From: Lingula anatina
Lineage: Eukaryota; Brachiopoda; Lingulata; Lingulida; Lingulidae
Reading direction: 5' to 3'
NCBI RefSeq assembly: GCF_001039355.2
Contig: NW_019775627.1
Coordinates: 231,324 to 271,747 of the forward strand
DNA length: 40,424 nucleotides
Shown: in pieces, positions 14,001-22,438 of the stretch
Position numbering within the stretch: position 1 is the stretch's first letter
How the letters are laid out: the number at the start of each line of letters is the position of its first letter
Made by a program: the position numbers and the translations under genes
The notes under the pieces: generated by a model
Seen by the model: the letters and a program-made list of their open reading frames with translations, nothing else
What the model was told of the DNA's origin: nothing
Databases searched by the model: none

Positions 14001-15657
14001 AGTGTCAGGAAAGTAGTAATGTTGCGAGGCTGAAGGGACGCTGCTTGTGGTTTAGCAGGGAGTTTCATGAAACGGTGAAAGTGGGATTACAGTACTTTAT
14101 TGAGAGCATCCAAACTTGTATGATAACCCAGCATTAAAACTTGTCGTCAGCTAAAGAAAATGAAGTAAATGGCCCAAGGTTCTGTTGAGTACAGAGAGGG
14201 GGAAGGGGGGGGGGGGGCATTAAGATGATTCTTTTACATAATATCTGGACAATTAAGCTGCTATCTTTCAGAAATTACCACAACAGAAATACCTCTTGAT
14301 TTGAATAGAACAAGGTGTAGCTTATGGTCATATATATAGCTGCTTAAAAAATATTGAAATCCCTTGTCTGCTTGTAAAACTAAATGTAGAATTATGTATT
14401 AGGCAAGCATGGTTGATAAAAAATAATACCATTACAAAGCGTGTCAGGTCCCCGTAGTTCTCAGAACTAGAATCTACTGGGAATGTAAGGCTGTAAATGA
14501 GCTCTTGCTGGTGTATGAAAGATTATAGACATACAAAGAGAGAGACATTCGAGAAACTTGTCCCGCTGACTTTCTGCCAGTAGTTCTTGACTTGCGTAGG
14601 ATGCTATCATTCACATGGCGCTTCTTGTTCCAAGGATATCTCAGGAAATACTATCGTCATCCCCGGCTTACTGAAAAAAATTGATTTTTGATTGCAGGGT
14701 TATATATCGTTATGCCAATTCATTTCTATCAAGTCTGACAGTGAAAAACGCAGGACACCCACCTCCAGAACTACAGAGAGCAAAAGTAATGATTGATACA
14801 CAGACCGGGGAGCCATCAGGATATATATCTAATGAATTAAAAGCTTTGGGATGGGTTAAGCTGTCTCGGGGCTGGATAGAGGTGGTTAAAAATGCAATAT
14901 TACATTAAAAGCATGGTATTTTAAGTGGTGCCAGTCACAGACTTTAGTACCTAGTGTTAGTACATTTTCTGTGACGGTTCCATATATCCCCAAGGAATAA
15001 AGCAGCAGGCACGTGGTATACAGTGTGAGTTAACTTTATGGCCCTTTCAGCATCCGTCAATATATTGTATGGAGGCCCTTTTTACATCAAGCAATCCACT
15101 GTATGGAGGCCCTTTTTTGCCTTGGGAGAAAAATACTGTCTGTCCGCTGTCTTCTAAACATTTCTATTCTGAGTGTAGCATAAGTTTGAATTGATGAACT
15201 TTCTTTGGGCCATGTGGAAGATAAGTGTATACACTTAACATGTTTTACCCTCTTTAAATAAATGTTTTCAGTTTCAAGTATTGCCACAGTGATTGCATTT
15301 CTTTTACTTACTGCTGCCAAGAAATTTAATTTATGCATTAATTGCATTTAAGCCCTCTTGATAAAGTGCTTAAATTCAATTAAAACACTGTTAACCACAT
15401 GGTGTGATATCATTTAAGTCCTCTACACTTGCGTCACATTGTATCTTTTCAGGCCAGGAGGCAGGGAATGACCGTTAATTTCATTTAAACCCTCTAAATG
15501 AAGTGCTTGAATTCAATTTAATCACTCAGAAAAAATTGTTAGTTGAGTTAACCGTTAGTTGATTTCAGCCCTCAAAAACGTTTTCACATTTCATCTTTCA
15601 GGTGAGGAGGCCATGAATGAGTACTTGAAGACTAAAGCAGTCACCATCGAGTACTGA
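587..15657 (+). CDS. ALDH1L: ALDH1L (10-formyltetrahydrofolate dehydrogenase), C-terminal ALDH domain, 11 exons
   Basis: Joined exons 587-737, 1040-1110, 1384-1489, 1669-1756, 2381-2474, 2916-3114, 3419-3492, 3622-3713, 4226-4331, 4706-4905 and 15602-15657 give 411 residues plus a stop, in phase at every junction with GT-AG introns. The protein aligns end to end with roughly residues 492-902 of vertebrate ALDH1L1/ALDH1L2. Hallmarks are PWNYPL (oxyanion Asn), [10 protein letters not shown] (Rossmann loop), LELGGKSP (general-base Glu, human Glu673), [11 protein letters not shown] (catalytic Cys, human Cys707) and [10 protein letters not shown]. The enzyme oxidises 10-formyl-THF to THF and CO2 with NADP+. 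Several local residues ([23 protein letters not shown]) look more like the mitochondrial paralogue ALDH1L2, but an invertebrate gene probably predates that split. The hydrolase and acyl-carrier parts and any targeting peptide are upstream. The last intron is 10.7 kb and partly duplicated. Confidence 0.95.
974..1033 (+). repeat. (ATT)n microsatellite at a splice acceptor
   Basis: About 19 ATT units with one ATC interruption. Only six bases separate the tract from the CAG that starts ALDH1L exon b. Confidence 0.95.
1040..1110 (+). CDS. ALDH1L: ALDH1L exon b
   Basis: 71 nt encoding [16 protein letters not shown] and then YTRREPLG; ends in phase 2 at the donor GTGAGT (1111). Its acceptor CAG (1037-1039) follows directly on a long ATT microsatellite, so the usual pyrimidine tract is almost absent. 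The protein match to the family (TIPINxARPxRNLT) makes the exon secure. Confidence 0.93.
1384..1489 (+). CDS. ALDH1L: ALDH1L exon c (oxyanion-hole Asn)
   Basis: 106 nt; completes the Gly codon, then [18 protein letters not shown] up to [12 protein letters not shown] carries the conserved Asn that stabilises the tetrahedral intermediate, and the Lys of KPA contacts the cofactor. Donor GTAAAT at 1490. Confidence 0.95.
1669..1756 (+). CDS. ALDH1L: ALDH1L exon d
   Basis: 88 nt encoding [18 protein letters not shown] and on to [10 protein letters not shown], part of the NADP-binding domain. Acceptor atttcag, donor GTAGGT (1757), phase 1. Confidence 0.94.
2381..2474 (+). CDS. ALDH1L: ALDH1L exon e (Rossmann loop)
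   Basis: 94 nt; [16 protein letters not shown] then [14 protein letters not shown]. GFTGSTxxGK is the cofactor-binding loop typical of aldehyde dehydrogenases. Acceptor ccctacag, donor GTAGGG (2475), phase 2. Confidence 0.95.
2916..3114 (+). CDS. ALDH1L: ALDH1L exon f (catalytic Glu and Cys)
   Basis: 199 nt holding both active-site signatures: [12 protein letters not shown] with the general-base Glu and [13 protein letters not shown] with the nucleophilic Cys, then [15 protein letters not shown]. Both key residues are intact, so the gene is not inactivated here. Acceptor ccttaaag, donor GTAAGT (3115), phase 0. The following intron has a TG microsatellite near 3147-3164. Confidence 0.96.
3419..3492 (+). 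CDS. ALDH1L: ALDH1L exon g
   Basis: 74 nt encoding [16 protein letters not shown] then TDHGPQNH, a conserved ALDH loop (GxPxDxxxxxGP). Acceptor tattccag, donor GTATGT (3493), phase 2. Confidence 0.94.
3622..3713 (+). CDS. ALDH1L: ALDH1L exon h
   Basis: 92 nt; completes Arg, then [31 protein letters not shown]. Acceptor tatattccag, donor GTAAGA (3714), phase 1. Confidence 0.93.
4226..4331 (+). CDS. ALDH1L: ALDH1L exon i
   Basis: 106 nt encoding [18 protein letters not shown] then [17 protein letters not shown]. EExFGPV contains the cofactor-contacting Glu-x-Phe signature of the superfamily. Acceptor cctgtag, donor GTAAGT (4332), phase 2. Confidence 0.95.
4362..4550. repeat. Overlapping direct and inverted repeats in ALDH1L intron
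   Basis: The 27-base arm 4367-4393 is repeated inverted at 4461-4487 with one mismatch. The segment starting AACTGTGATTGAAA at about 4404-4450 recurs directly at about 4503-4547, roughly 100 bp away. The two patterns interleave. Confidence 0.8.
4706..4905 (+). CDS. ALDH1L: ALDH1L exon j
   Basis: 200 nt: [66 protein letters not shown]. It covers the oligomerisation and substrate-pocket strands. Acceptor atttcag, donor GTAAGT (4906), phase 1. Reading through the donor would add 24 unrelated residues before a stop at 4977-4979. Confidence 0.95.
4906..8030. other. First part of ALDH1L last intron, no gene seen
   Basis: AT-rich non-coding DNA with a CT microsatellite (5745-5772), a G tract (about 5092-5101), an AATAAA at 5213-5218 that could serve read-through of exon j, and an octamer-like ATGCAAAT near 6891. 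ORFs here (for example 7118-7459) have no recognisable domain. Confidence 0.5.
5745..5772 (+). repeat. (TC)n microsatellite
   Basis: 14 uninterrupted TC units in the last ALDH1L intron. Confidence 0.95.
8031..8066 (+). repeat. (TC)n microsatellite at left edge of duplicated block
   Basis: 18 TC units ending just before the sequence that is repeated from 12012. Copy 2 lacks this tract and starts immediately after an N. A dinucleotide run is a common place for a short-read contig to break. Confidence 0.95.
8069..11078 (+). repeat. Intronic duplicated block, copy 1
   Basis: About 3 kb nearly identical to 12012-14925. Differences are scattered single bases and short indels, plus one replaced stretch (8672-8865 here, about 195 bp, against about 92 bp at 12616-12707). 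No coding capacity is conserved; matching short ORFs in the two copies merely reflect the duplication. Similarity ends near 11078. Confidence 0.95.
11079..12010. other. Unique block between the two copies
   Basis: About 930 bp found only once, ending at the N. It has short inverted words (TTTTGACATC at 11681 with its complement at 11778; GCGTAGCAC at 11707 with its complement at 11813) suggesting a small mobile element or repeat. I recognise no gene. It may be an insertion carried by one allele. Confidence 0.4.
12011..12011. other. Single ambiguous base (assembly join)
   Basis: The only N in the window. It stands exactly where sequence switches from unique DNA to the start of duplicated copy 2. 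Some scaffolders write a single n when two contigs are predicted to overlap but no overlap is found. Confidence 0.9.
12012..14925 (+). repeat. Intronic duplicated block, copy 2
   Basis: Second copy of 8069-11078, offset 3943 bp at its start. It runs on into the unique DNA leading to the terminal exon. The replaced stretch 12616-12707 has ends AATGTCCTA and TAGGACATT, which are inverted repeats of each other. Confidence 0.95.
15066..15117 (+). repeat. Two-copy 34 bp tandem repeat
   Basis: TGTATGGAGGCCCTTTTT occurs at 15066 and again at 15100, in the ALDH1L last intron. Confidence 0.85.
15346..15601 (+). repeat. Degenerate tandem repeats leading into the terminal exon
   Basis: The word ATTTAAGCCCTC or a variant recurs at about 15346, 15411, 15483 and 15562 (spacing 65-80 bp). 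AAGTGCTT(A/G)AATTCAATT recurs in units 1 and 3, and CACATT(g/t)..ATCTTT(t)CAG in units 2 and 4. The second pair of units carries the genuine terminal exon and the first pair carries its decayed copy. Confidence 0.75.
15453..15478 (+). pseudogene. Decayed duplicate of ALDH1L terminal exon
   Basis: It follows an intact-looking acceptor (tatcttttcag). Spliced to exon j in the same phase it reads G-Q-E-A-G-N-D-R then TAA, against the genuine G-E-E-A-M-N-E-Y-L. The upstream intronic sequence is duplicated too (149 bp between acceptors). If used, the protein would lose its last ten residues. It may be a dead exon or a minor alternative end; the early stop and diverged codons favour decay. Confidence 0.65.
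15602..15657 (+). CDS. ALDH1L: ALDH1L terminal coding exon
   Basis: 56 nt after acceptor catctttcag: [17 protein letters not shown] and the TGA stop at 15655-15657. This is the conserved family C-terminus (EEALNEYLxxKTVTxEY). It is separated from the previous exon by 10.7 kb. Confidence 0.95.
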
Positions 15658-18303
15658 GCCAGCTATAACTGGTCACCAGGTGGATTGCTTTCTCTCTTTA
15701 CAGAGGAAAAAGGATGTAAATTACTGAATATAATATACAGGAACTTGCTCATCTATGCAATTCTACTTTTGAGGAAGGAATGGAAGGACTTGATAAACAC
15801 ATAAAACGTTCTGGTAAAATACCCAGCAACCTTTGCTGTTCAACTTGTCAGCATCAAGGATAACGGCAGAAATTGTATCAAGAGTAATGACAGAAATCTC
15901 AAATGATCCCATTTTTACCTAGCAACATGGACAGTCTATAAAACAAATGGTGTCTGTAATTGAAGCTGGGTTCTTGCAATTCATTTACATGAATTTACAT
16001 TCTTCAGTATTAAGATGATGAGTAAGACCTCAAGCACTGGGGTGACAATATATTGAGAGAAAGTGGTCAAGAGTTGAATGATGTAAGGCCTTTGGGGTTC
16101 ATCCCAGAGACGAGGGGTTTAATTGATAAAAAAACAAAAAACTAGATCACTAGTAAAAGAGGGCACCATCATACCGGGTGCACAGGCCGAGAAGGAGATT
16201 TTTGTTTGAACTTTGAACTTGTTTGAAGAGGTGAGATCAAACTGTGAAATATTTAATCTCTTTTTGATATATTTATTTATTTATTTTTAATAATATATTG
16301 ATATACATAGATGTGAATGCAGCACATCAGGGTAAATACAGATGATTTGACCAGTTTTAAACTATTCCACCTTTTAATCATTATTGCTTATGATGGACAT
16401 GCTTTCACATTATATAAGCAAACCAATATGATGTTTTTTTATCTGTAAATGATGGTTAACTTAAGATAACTTAATGGTTTTAATATTAACAATTACTTCC
16501 ATTAAATACATGTTTCTTCCATGAGTTGAGAAAATGATTTGATTAGAAAATTAAGAAACTTTGATCAGGTGAAAATGACCTCGTGTTTTTAGAATTTTGT
16601 CAGCTTTTTTAACCCTACACAGCTTTCAGATGATTACCTTTCAACATGTGTCAAATATCCTGGTTTGCTCTTACAAGTTTTATCAAAGAATTTTAAAAGA
16701 AAGGTGATTGTAAATTCAAGACTGTAAGTTTTAGCCTGCTTAAATGTAGATAAATGTATGTAAAAGTCTACTCAGGCGAGGATATCGCACCTGTTTAAAA
16801 AAAAAGGCAAATTCATATGGCAGATTTTTCATTTTCGGGGACTAGTTCACATTTATCTTGGATTGTAGAGCTAAATGTAAAGGAGTTTAGTAATAAAACC
16901 TGTGAAACCAATAATTTTTAATAGACGTAGAACTTGGGTCAGTAACATAGTTTTCATTGTATATATATATATTACCAATACTAGAAGTGTTTTTACAAGC
17001 CCATGTCTATAATAACCTAATATAATAATCTTAAATATTAAAAAAAACTGATGTATATATGGGCCTTTGTCGTTTGTTATAAAAAGATTTAGATTAAGGT
17101 AAAAGTAATTAGTAATGGTTTATTTGACTATATAATGTAACCTCCCCTGAAACAAACATTTTATGGTGTGATGCTCATTTTTATTGTAACATTTTTTTCC
17201 TTTTAGCAATTTGAAAACTATTTGTATTTTATCTGAAATAGATATGGTAGTAATCTTTTAAGTAGGTCATGATTTTTGTCAGATGCTGTTGCTTGCTATC
17301 TGGAGCAAGAAATGATAACGAACAGAAGAGTACATGTAGCATTTAGCTAAATGTTTGTGATACATCTAAATTAAATTCATTGTAAAGTGTAGACAACTTA
17401 ATCGACCTTAAAGTCACTGTGGACAATTTTGTAACCTGGTCAGCGTGGAAGCAAGTTGGACCGACTTCTGATTTGAAGTGATAAGCTAAACATATTACAT
17501 TAGGCATATCTATTTTCTGTCTGTTGTATTGGATTGAGGTATGGGTGTTTCAATCCTAGTCACTGGCTCATTTTTCACCCGGTGTTAAAAAAAGCACATT
17601 TTGTAAATTTTGTGTAAAAATGTGCACGTGAAACTGGCCCTTTGATATTTTACTAAAAAATTGTGCAATGTGCAGGGAAATTACCCTGCTTTTCAGATGA
17701 ATGGCATTGACTCTTGGTTCTGTCGGAAATTTCACAGGATTTTTTTTTAGAAAACCGTGTTGTGTAACAACCTGAGCTGTTGGGTGGTGCAAGCTGACGG
17801 AGTAGTGTAAAAAATCATTTTTACAGCACTTCGAATGGTAACTGAAGTCAGTTTGCGCCAGTAGAGAGAAGTTTACATACTTTGAAACTTTGACTGTTTT
17901 GCCATATGCTTATGGGGCCGTTTTACGGTGCCGTTGTTAACTTCAGATTATGTAGGATTTTGGTGAAATAATGTGATGTTCGCGCCATGTTAATTTAGAG
18001 TGAATTTTTTACATTCAATACAAAATTAAGAGCAGCTATCCTCAGTTTTTGTTCTTATTATTTTGTTAGCATAATATGAAATTCGATCTCGATTTTTTTT
18101 TTCAAATTACTGTAAAATGTACAGTACAGATACATTGAATATTTTTCATTCATATAAATTTTTGTCAGTTACTATTGTTGCGCCCAATTTGAATGTACAC
18201 CGTGCGATGAAGAGTTGCGTGAAAAACTGTCTCAGACGTAGGTTGAAGATATAAATTAGCATCGCACAGCCACTTTATGGGTGTGGATTTTAGATTGAAT
18301 AAA
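15658..18303 (+). other. ALDH1L: Probable ALDH1L 3' UTR
   Basis: AT-rich non-coding sequence after the stop, with candidate AATAAA signals at 16892-16897 and 18298-18303. The second is followed by TG/T-rich sequence, as expected of a cleavage site. No coding or structured RNA gene is recognised. The exact 3' end is inferred. Confidence 0.5.
18298..18303 (+). promoter_or_regulatory. Candidate polyadenylation signal of ALDH1L
   Basis: AATAAA followed within about 30 bases by T/GT-rich sequence. An earlier candidate is at 16892-16897. Confidence 0.4.
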
Positions 18304-19863
18304 ATGTAATGAAAGAGTTTATTGGTTTATTCTTTTAATTTGTATGATGTTGACTGCAGACTGATTATGAACTTTGTTGTATTCAGAGCCACTCAGACTG
18401 AATGCAAGTTTTGTTTTTAAACACTTAAGTCTTTTCAAAAACTGAATACAGAATTAATCGTACACAGTCAGAAACAGACAATATGAATGCAAGTTTTTTC
18501 GTCGTCAGCAAAACTGAACACACAACGGTAACACAAAATCACGTTTTGCGACAACTGTAGGCCTATACACCTAATGTTGATAAATATTCCAGATACACAA
18601 TCCCAAACCTTCCCATATCTCTTTAAACGCTATATAACACCCTGGTTTAATATACATCTTATCTTTAATCAAACGAGACAGGAAGATTCCATGAATAGTG
18701 CTGCAGCAGATGAGAAAACAATATGACAACCGTGAGGAAGATGAAGTGAAGGCTGTCCTCGATTTAACCCCGCCTTTTCTCCTTATGAGGATAAACTAAC
18801 ATTACAAAAGCAAGATACCCCTCATTTTTCTTGGACGCAATAGTGACCAAAATTAAGGGGCAAAAAATAGCAGCAAAAGCACTGGGCCGTGAAGTTTTAT
18901 TCTATGGGATATCAGAGGATTTATTGTCACAATAGTGGTTTGTAGCGTGCCTTGTTTGTTTCATAAATCAAGATCAAACTGGATAAAATCAGTGAAAAGC
19001 GTGTAATCATTATGTTTAATTTACGTGATATGTTTTTAAAGCGTTAGGTAGGCGACGCACACGTGTGCTTTTGCTTTTAAGTGTACGTTGTTGTTTGTAA
19101 GGGTGCACTAAAGCACATTGCGGATCATCGCATTTTAAAATTTGTATTGCATTTGCATCTCATTTTAAAATTTTCATCGCATTTTTAAATCTGCAGTGCT
19201 TAATTCTGAATAAACGGAAATGCATATTACGCTGACATAGGACAAGTTCTAAGGGAACACTTGAGATGCGTTAGAGATTGTAAAACTCAAATTCCAGATG
19301 CAGCGGTCTGAAATGGGAAAACAGGTCAAACACAAAGTCAATTTCACTCGAAGATTTTACCAAGAAAACTCTCTCTCTCTCTTTCTCTCTCTCTCGTCGT
19401 GACAGCTTCGTTTACATATGCAACTTAATAGATTTTTGTCAAACGGTTTAATCTTTGCCACTACACAGGAAATTGCTAATTGCTTAAAATTACATCGTCA
19501 GTACACATACCATTAAAAATGCAACAAAAGATGCAGGAAGTCTGCGTTATATGCATGTAATAGCGAACTGATATGTTCTTTATGTTGAACTCTACATCGA
19601 GTAGATTGCGTCGAAAATACTATCAAAATTCTTTTGTGTCATACTTTATCTTGACTTTCAGATTACTGCAATGTTACAGTGTGGTGCGTTACTGTAAATT
19701 AGACGGACTAAACTTCGGGTGGTTCCGACACGAGTGTCACGGTCTCCGACCAACAATGATCAGAACGTGACGCGGAAATTGGATTGTTGTTTCAATTTTT
19801 TTTGCTTGTTAACAACAACAAAATTTTAATCGTGCGACATGGTTATAATTAACAGACTATTTT

Positions 19864-19866
<3 letters not shown>

Positions 19867-19902
<36 letters not shown>
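19867..19902 (+). repeat. (CT)n microsatellite
   Basis: 18 uninterrupted CT units. Confidence 0.95.
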
Positions 19903-19904
<2 letters not shown>

Positions 19905-20206
19905 GATGTTCAAACATTAGTGTGTCGGTCATTTTTGCTCGTTGTTATCTATCAATCGTGAATAAAAAGTGGCATTTTAAAATTCCACTGTACACGCACT
20001 ATAGACACTATATCAGTCTTGTCTCCACGTGTAAGTTAAATTGCTTAAAGATGTCATAAAAAAGATACCATCTCATAAGGAGGGACTGTTAAACCAGCTG
20101 TTAAAGAGGGATAGATCATAGTCACCCCAAAGGACAGGGCGCTGTTTATAGACAAAAGTTCAAGAGTTTTTTTGGTTGTTTATTTGTTTGTTATTGCATA
20201 GCGCAC

Positions 20207-20276
<70 letters not shown>
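20207..20276 (+). repeat. Compound (GT)n(GA)n microsatellite
   Basis: Seven GT units run directly into about 28 GA units with one GATA interruption, about 750 bp upstream of the SLC60 start codon. Confidence 0.95.
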
Positions 20277-20600
20277 TTTCCCCTTTTTCACATTTTGCAC
20301 TGTCCACATTCAAAGATAAAATCAGGTCAACATCGTCCAGTCGCATTTTAAAAAACTTTGTAAATGACACATGACACGCACATGGACATTTAACTGACTC
20401 TTTCATTTATACGAATGATATCATCGTTAATGTTGCCCCTTTTCCAGCAAAATCACCTACCCCTTTAACCCGAATAATTCCCCCTTTCCCTTTATGCGCC
20501 TCTAACCATGATTGCCTTATACTATTCCGTCTTCTGCGGTGCAATTTTCTCTATAATTCAACATGTCGATAAAGAGATGATAAATTATTCATAGATAACT

Positions 20601-21016
20601 AGATAATGTTCTCACAGTGGAGGACAATCAACACAGAGTAGCTGGAAATATCACGCTACTGCAGGCGCCCTCTAGCGACGAAGCCAGATGTCACTGTTCC
20701 TGACGCGAAGGTTCATTTATTGAAGCACTATCGTTGTCATCGAGAGCAGAGTTGGCGACTTTCTCAGTCGGTCTGGTTCTGTGGAAGAGTTTAAGTTCAC
20801 GAGGTTAATTTTCGCTTTTAACACACGGACACCTACACGTTAAAAGGTTGTGCACACCAGTAATGCACTCGCCGTGAATCCTACATGGTCTTATTCATGG
20901 CTGAAGCGACAAGAACCCCAGAAGCGTTCCATTAACACAAACGGAGTCAACAGGCTGTCACAGCTAACGTTTACCTGAAGCGTACGTTACATCACATCCC
21001 GTTCGTGTAATACGCC
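20601..21016 (+). promoter_or_regulatory. Probable promoter and 5' UTR of SLC60 gene
   Basis: GC content rises compared with the flanking DNA, and there is a CTCF-like motif at 20665-20678. There is no clear TATA box. An in-frame TAA at 21008-21010 precedes the ATG, so the ORF cannot extend upstream in this exon. The context acgccATGG is a good initiation site. Confidence 0.4.
20665..20678 (+). promoter_or_regulatory. CTCF-like motif
   Basis: GCGCCCTCTAGCGA resembles the CTCF core (GCGCCCYCTRSTGG) at about 12 of 14 positions. It lies between the two genes, about 350 bp before the SLC60 ATG. Motif match only. Confidence 0.3.
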
Positions 21017-21477
21017 ATGGAGCAGAATGGATCCGCTGGTGGAAACCCCCACCCAGAATGGGAAACATTCGACGACGACGAGGAAGAGAGAAAAGACTTC
21101 TCTGAAAAATACGACAGAGATAACATAAAAGAACGGAATAAGTCAGACTCCTGGCAGCTGTCTTCCAAAGTGAATGGTACCACGAATGTCAAGAGGGATC
21201 TGACGCACTCCGCCGCGGCGGAGGCCATGAACGAAACCACCCCCCTCTGCGCTGAGGAAGTCAGTTTCAAGTCCCTGTTCCGACAAAACTGGCACCCAAC
21301 CATTGTCTACTGTAGCGTTTTCTGGAGTTTTGGGATGTGTGTGGCGTTCCTAGGACCGACGCTGTTGGATCTTGGGTGCCAGACGTCCACGGATCTGAAC
21401 CACATGAGTTGGGTATTCTTTGCACAATTACTGTGTACACTTATTGGGTCTATAGCGGCCGGTTACTTGGTGAGAAG
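21017..21477 (+). CDS. MFSD4A: SLC60 exon 1 (N-terminal extension, TM1, TM2)
   Basis: Residues 1-153 plus 2 nt. The first 86 residues are charged (DDDEEERKDFSEKYDRD) and not membrane-embedded. TM1 is about 97-117 (CSVFWSFGMCVAFLGPTLL) and TM2 about 131-151. Donor GTAGGT at 21478, phase 2. The start is fixed by an upstream in-frame stop and a good context. Confidence 0.93.
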
Positions 21478-22368
21478 GTAGGTACCCTTGAAACTGACCA
21501 AAATAACGTGAGTTTTGTTTTTTGTGAGATCGTACGTGTAAATTGGGGGTGGAGTGCGTTGGGGGTTCGGCTCTGCGTCGTTAGATTTTGTGGCAGTGTC
21601 TTATATGGAGGGGGGTCTATGCCCTAAGTTTGTGTGGTTGTGTCTTATATAAGTATGCGGGGGGGGGGGGGGGGGGCAGGAGGGTCGTATTGGCGATAAG
21701 AGTGGGTGTTGTCTGTACACCTAATTCTTGTGGGTGAGCATCCTAGAACCCCAGGGTCACAGTGTCACCCGGTTTTTGTGCGTTAACCGAGTAAAGTCAC
21801 TTATGAATTTCCCTTTTCCACACATGAGCTCCCCTCTCCAGTGTAGGGTAGGCTACTGTTTTTATAACGATCAATTGTTCCTCCCATACACTACTCCCCC
21901 CATGCCCGAACCCCCACCCCAATCCCTAGCCTTGCTGCTGCAATTTATATACTATATGCCCCAAAAGTCATTTCCTTCTTAATCAGCAAGTATAATAAAG
22001 AAAAAAGGAAAGCTTGTCATGAGAGCAGTCTCTTGTACTCTTCCGTCAGATAACGTTTAGACGGTAATCTACGGACATCTTTTATCGCTGATTATACTTT
22101 ACGTTTGCCGATTTATACCTGTCAGATGGTAAAACAGTAGCATAACCTACAACTCTTCCTCTTGTCTACGTTGAATAATGTTTAGATTACTCTATGAGTC
22201 CAGGAGGGTGTGTCTTCCGTTGTTTGTCGAGATCCCCGCTCTGATACTTTTGACCATCTCGTGACAGTGCATCATTGAGTAGCGAGGATTGCCAGTGACC
22301 TTATCCATTTTAACCCGTTCATATACAGTGGCAAGTTCTCAAATTAAATATAGGCATTAAGAGGCGAA

Positions 22369-22438
<70 letters not shown>

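Larger units (their letters stand above)
18304..20600. other. Intergenic region ALDH1L to SLC60
   Basis: No gene recognised. It contains a short imperfect internal repeat at 19125-19190 (CATCGCATTTTAAAATTT-like), a CT run at 19374-19396 and the microsatellites listed separately. Confidence 0.5.
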
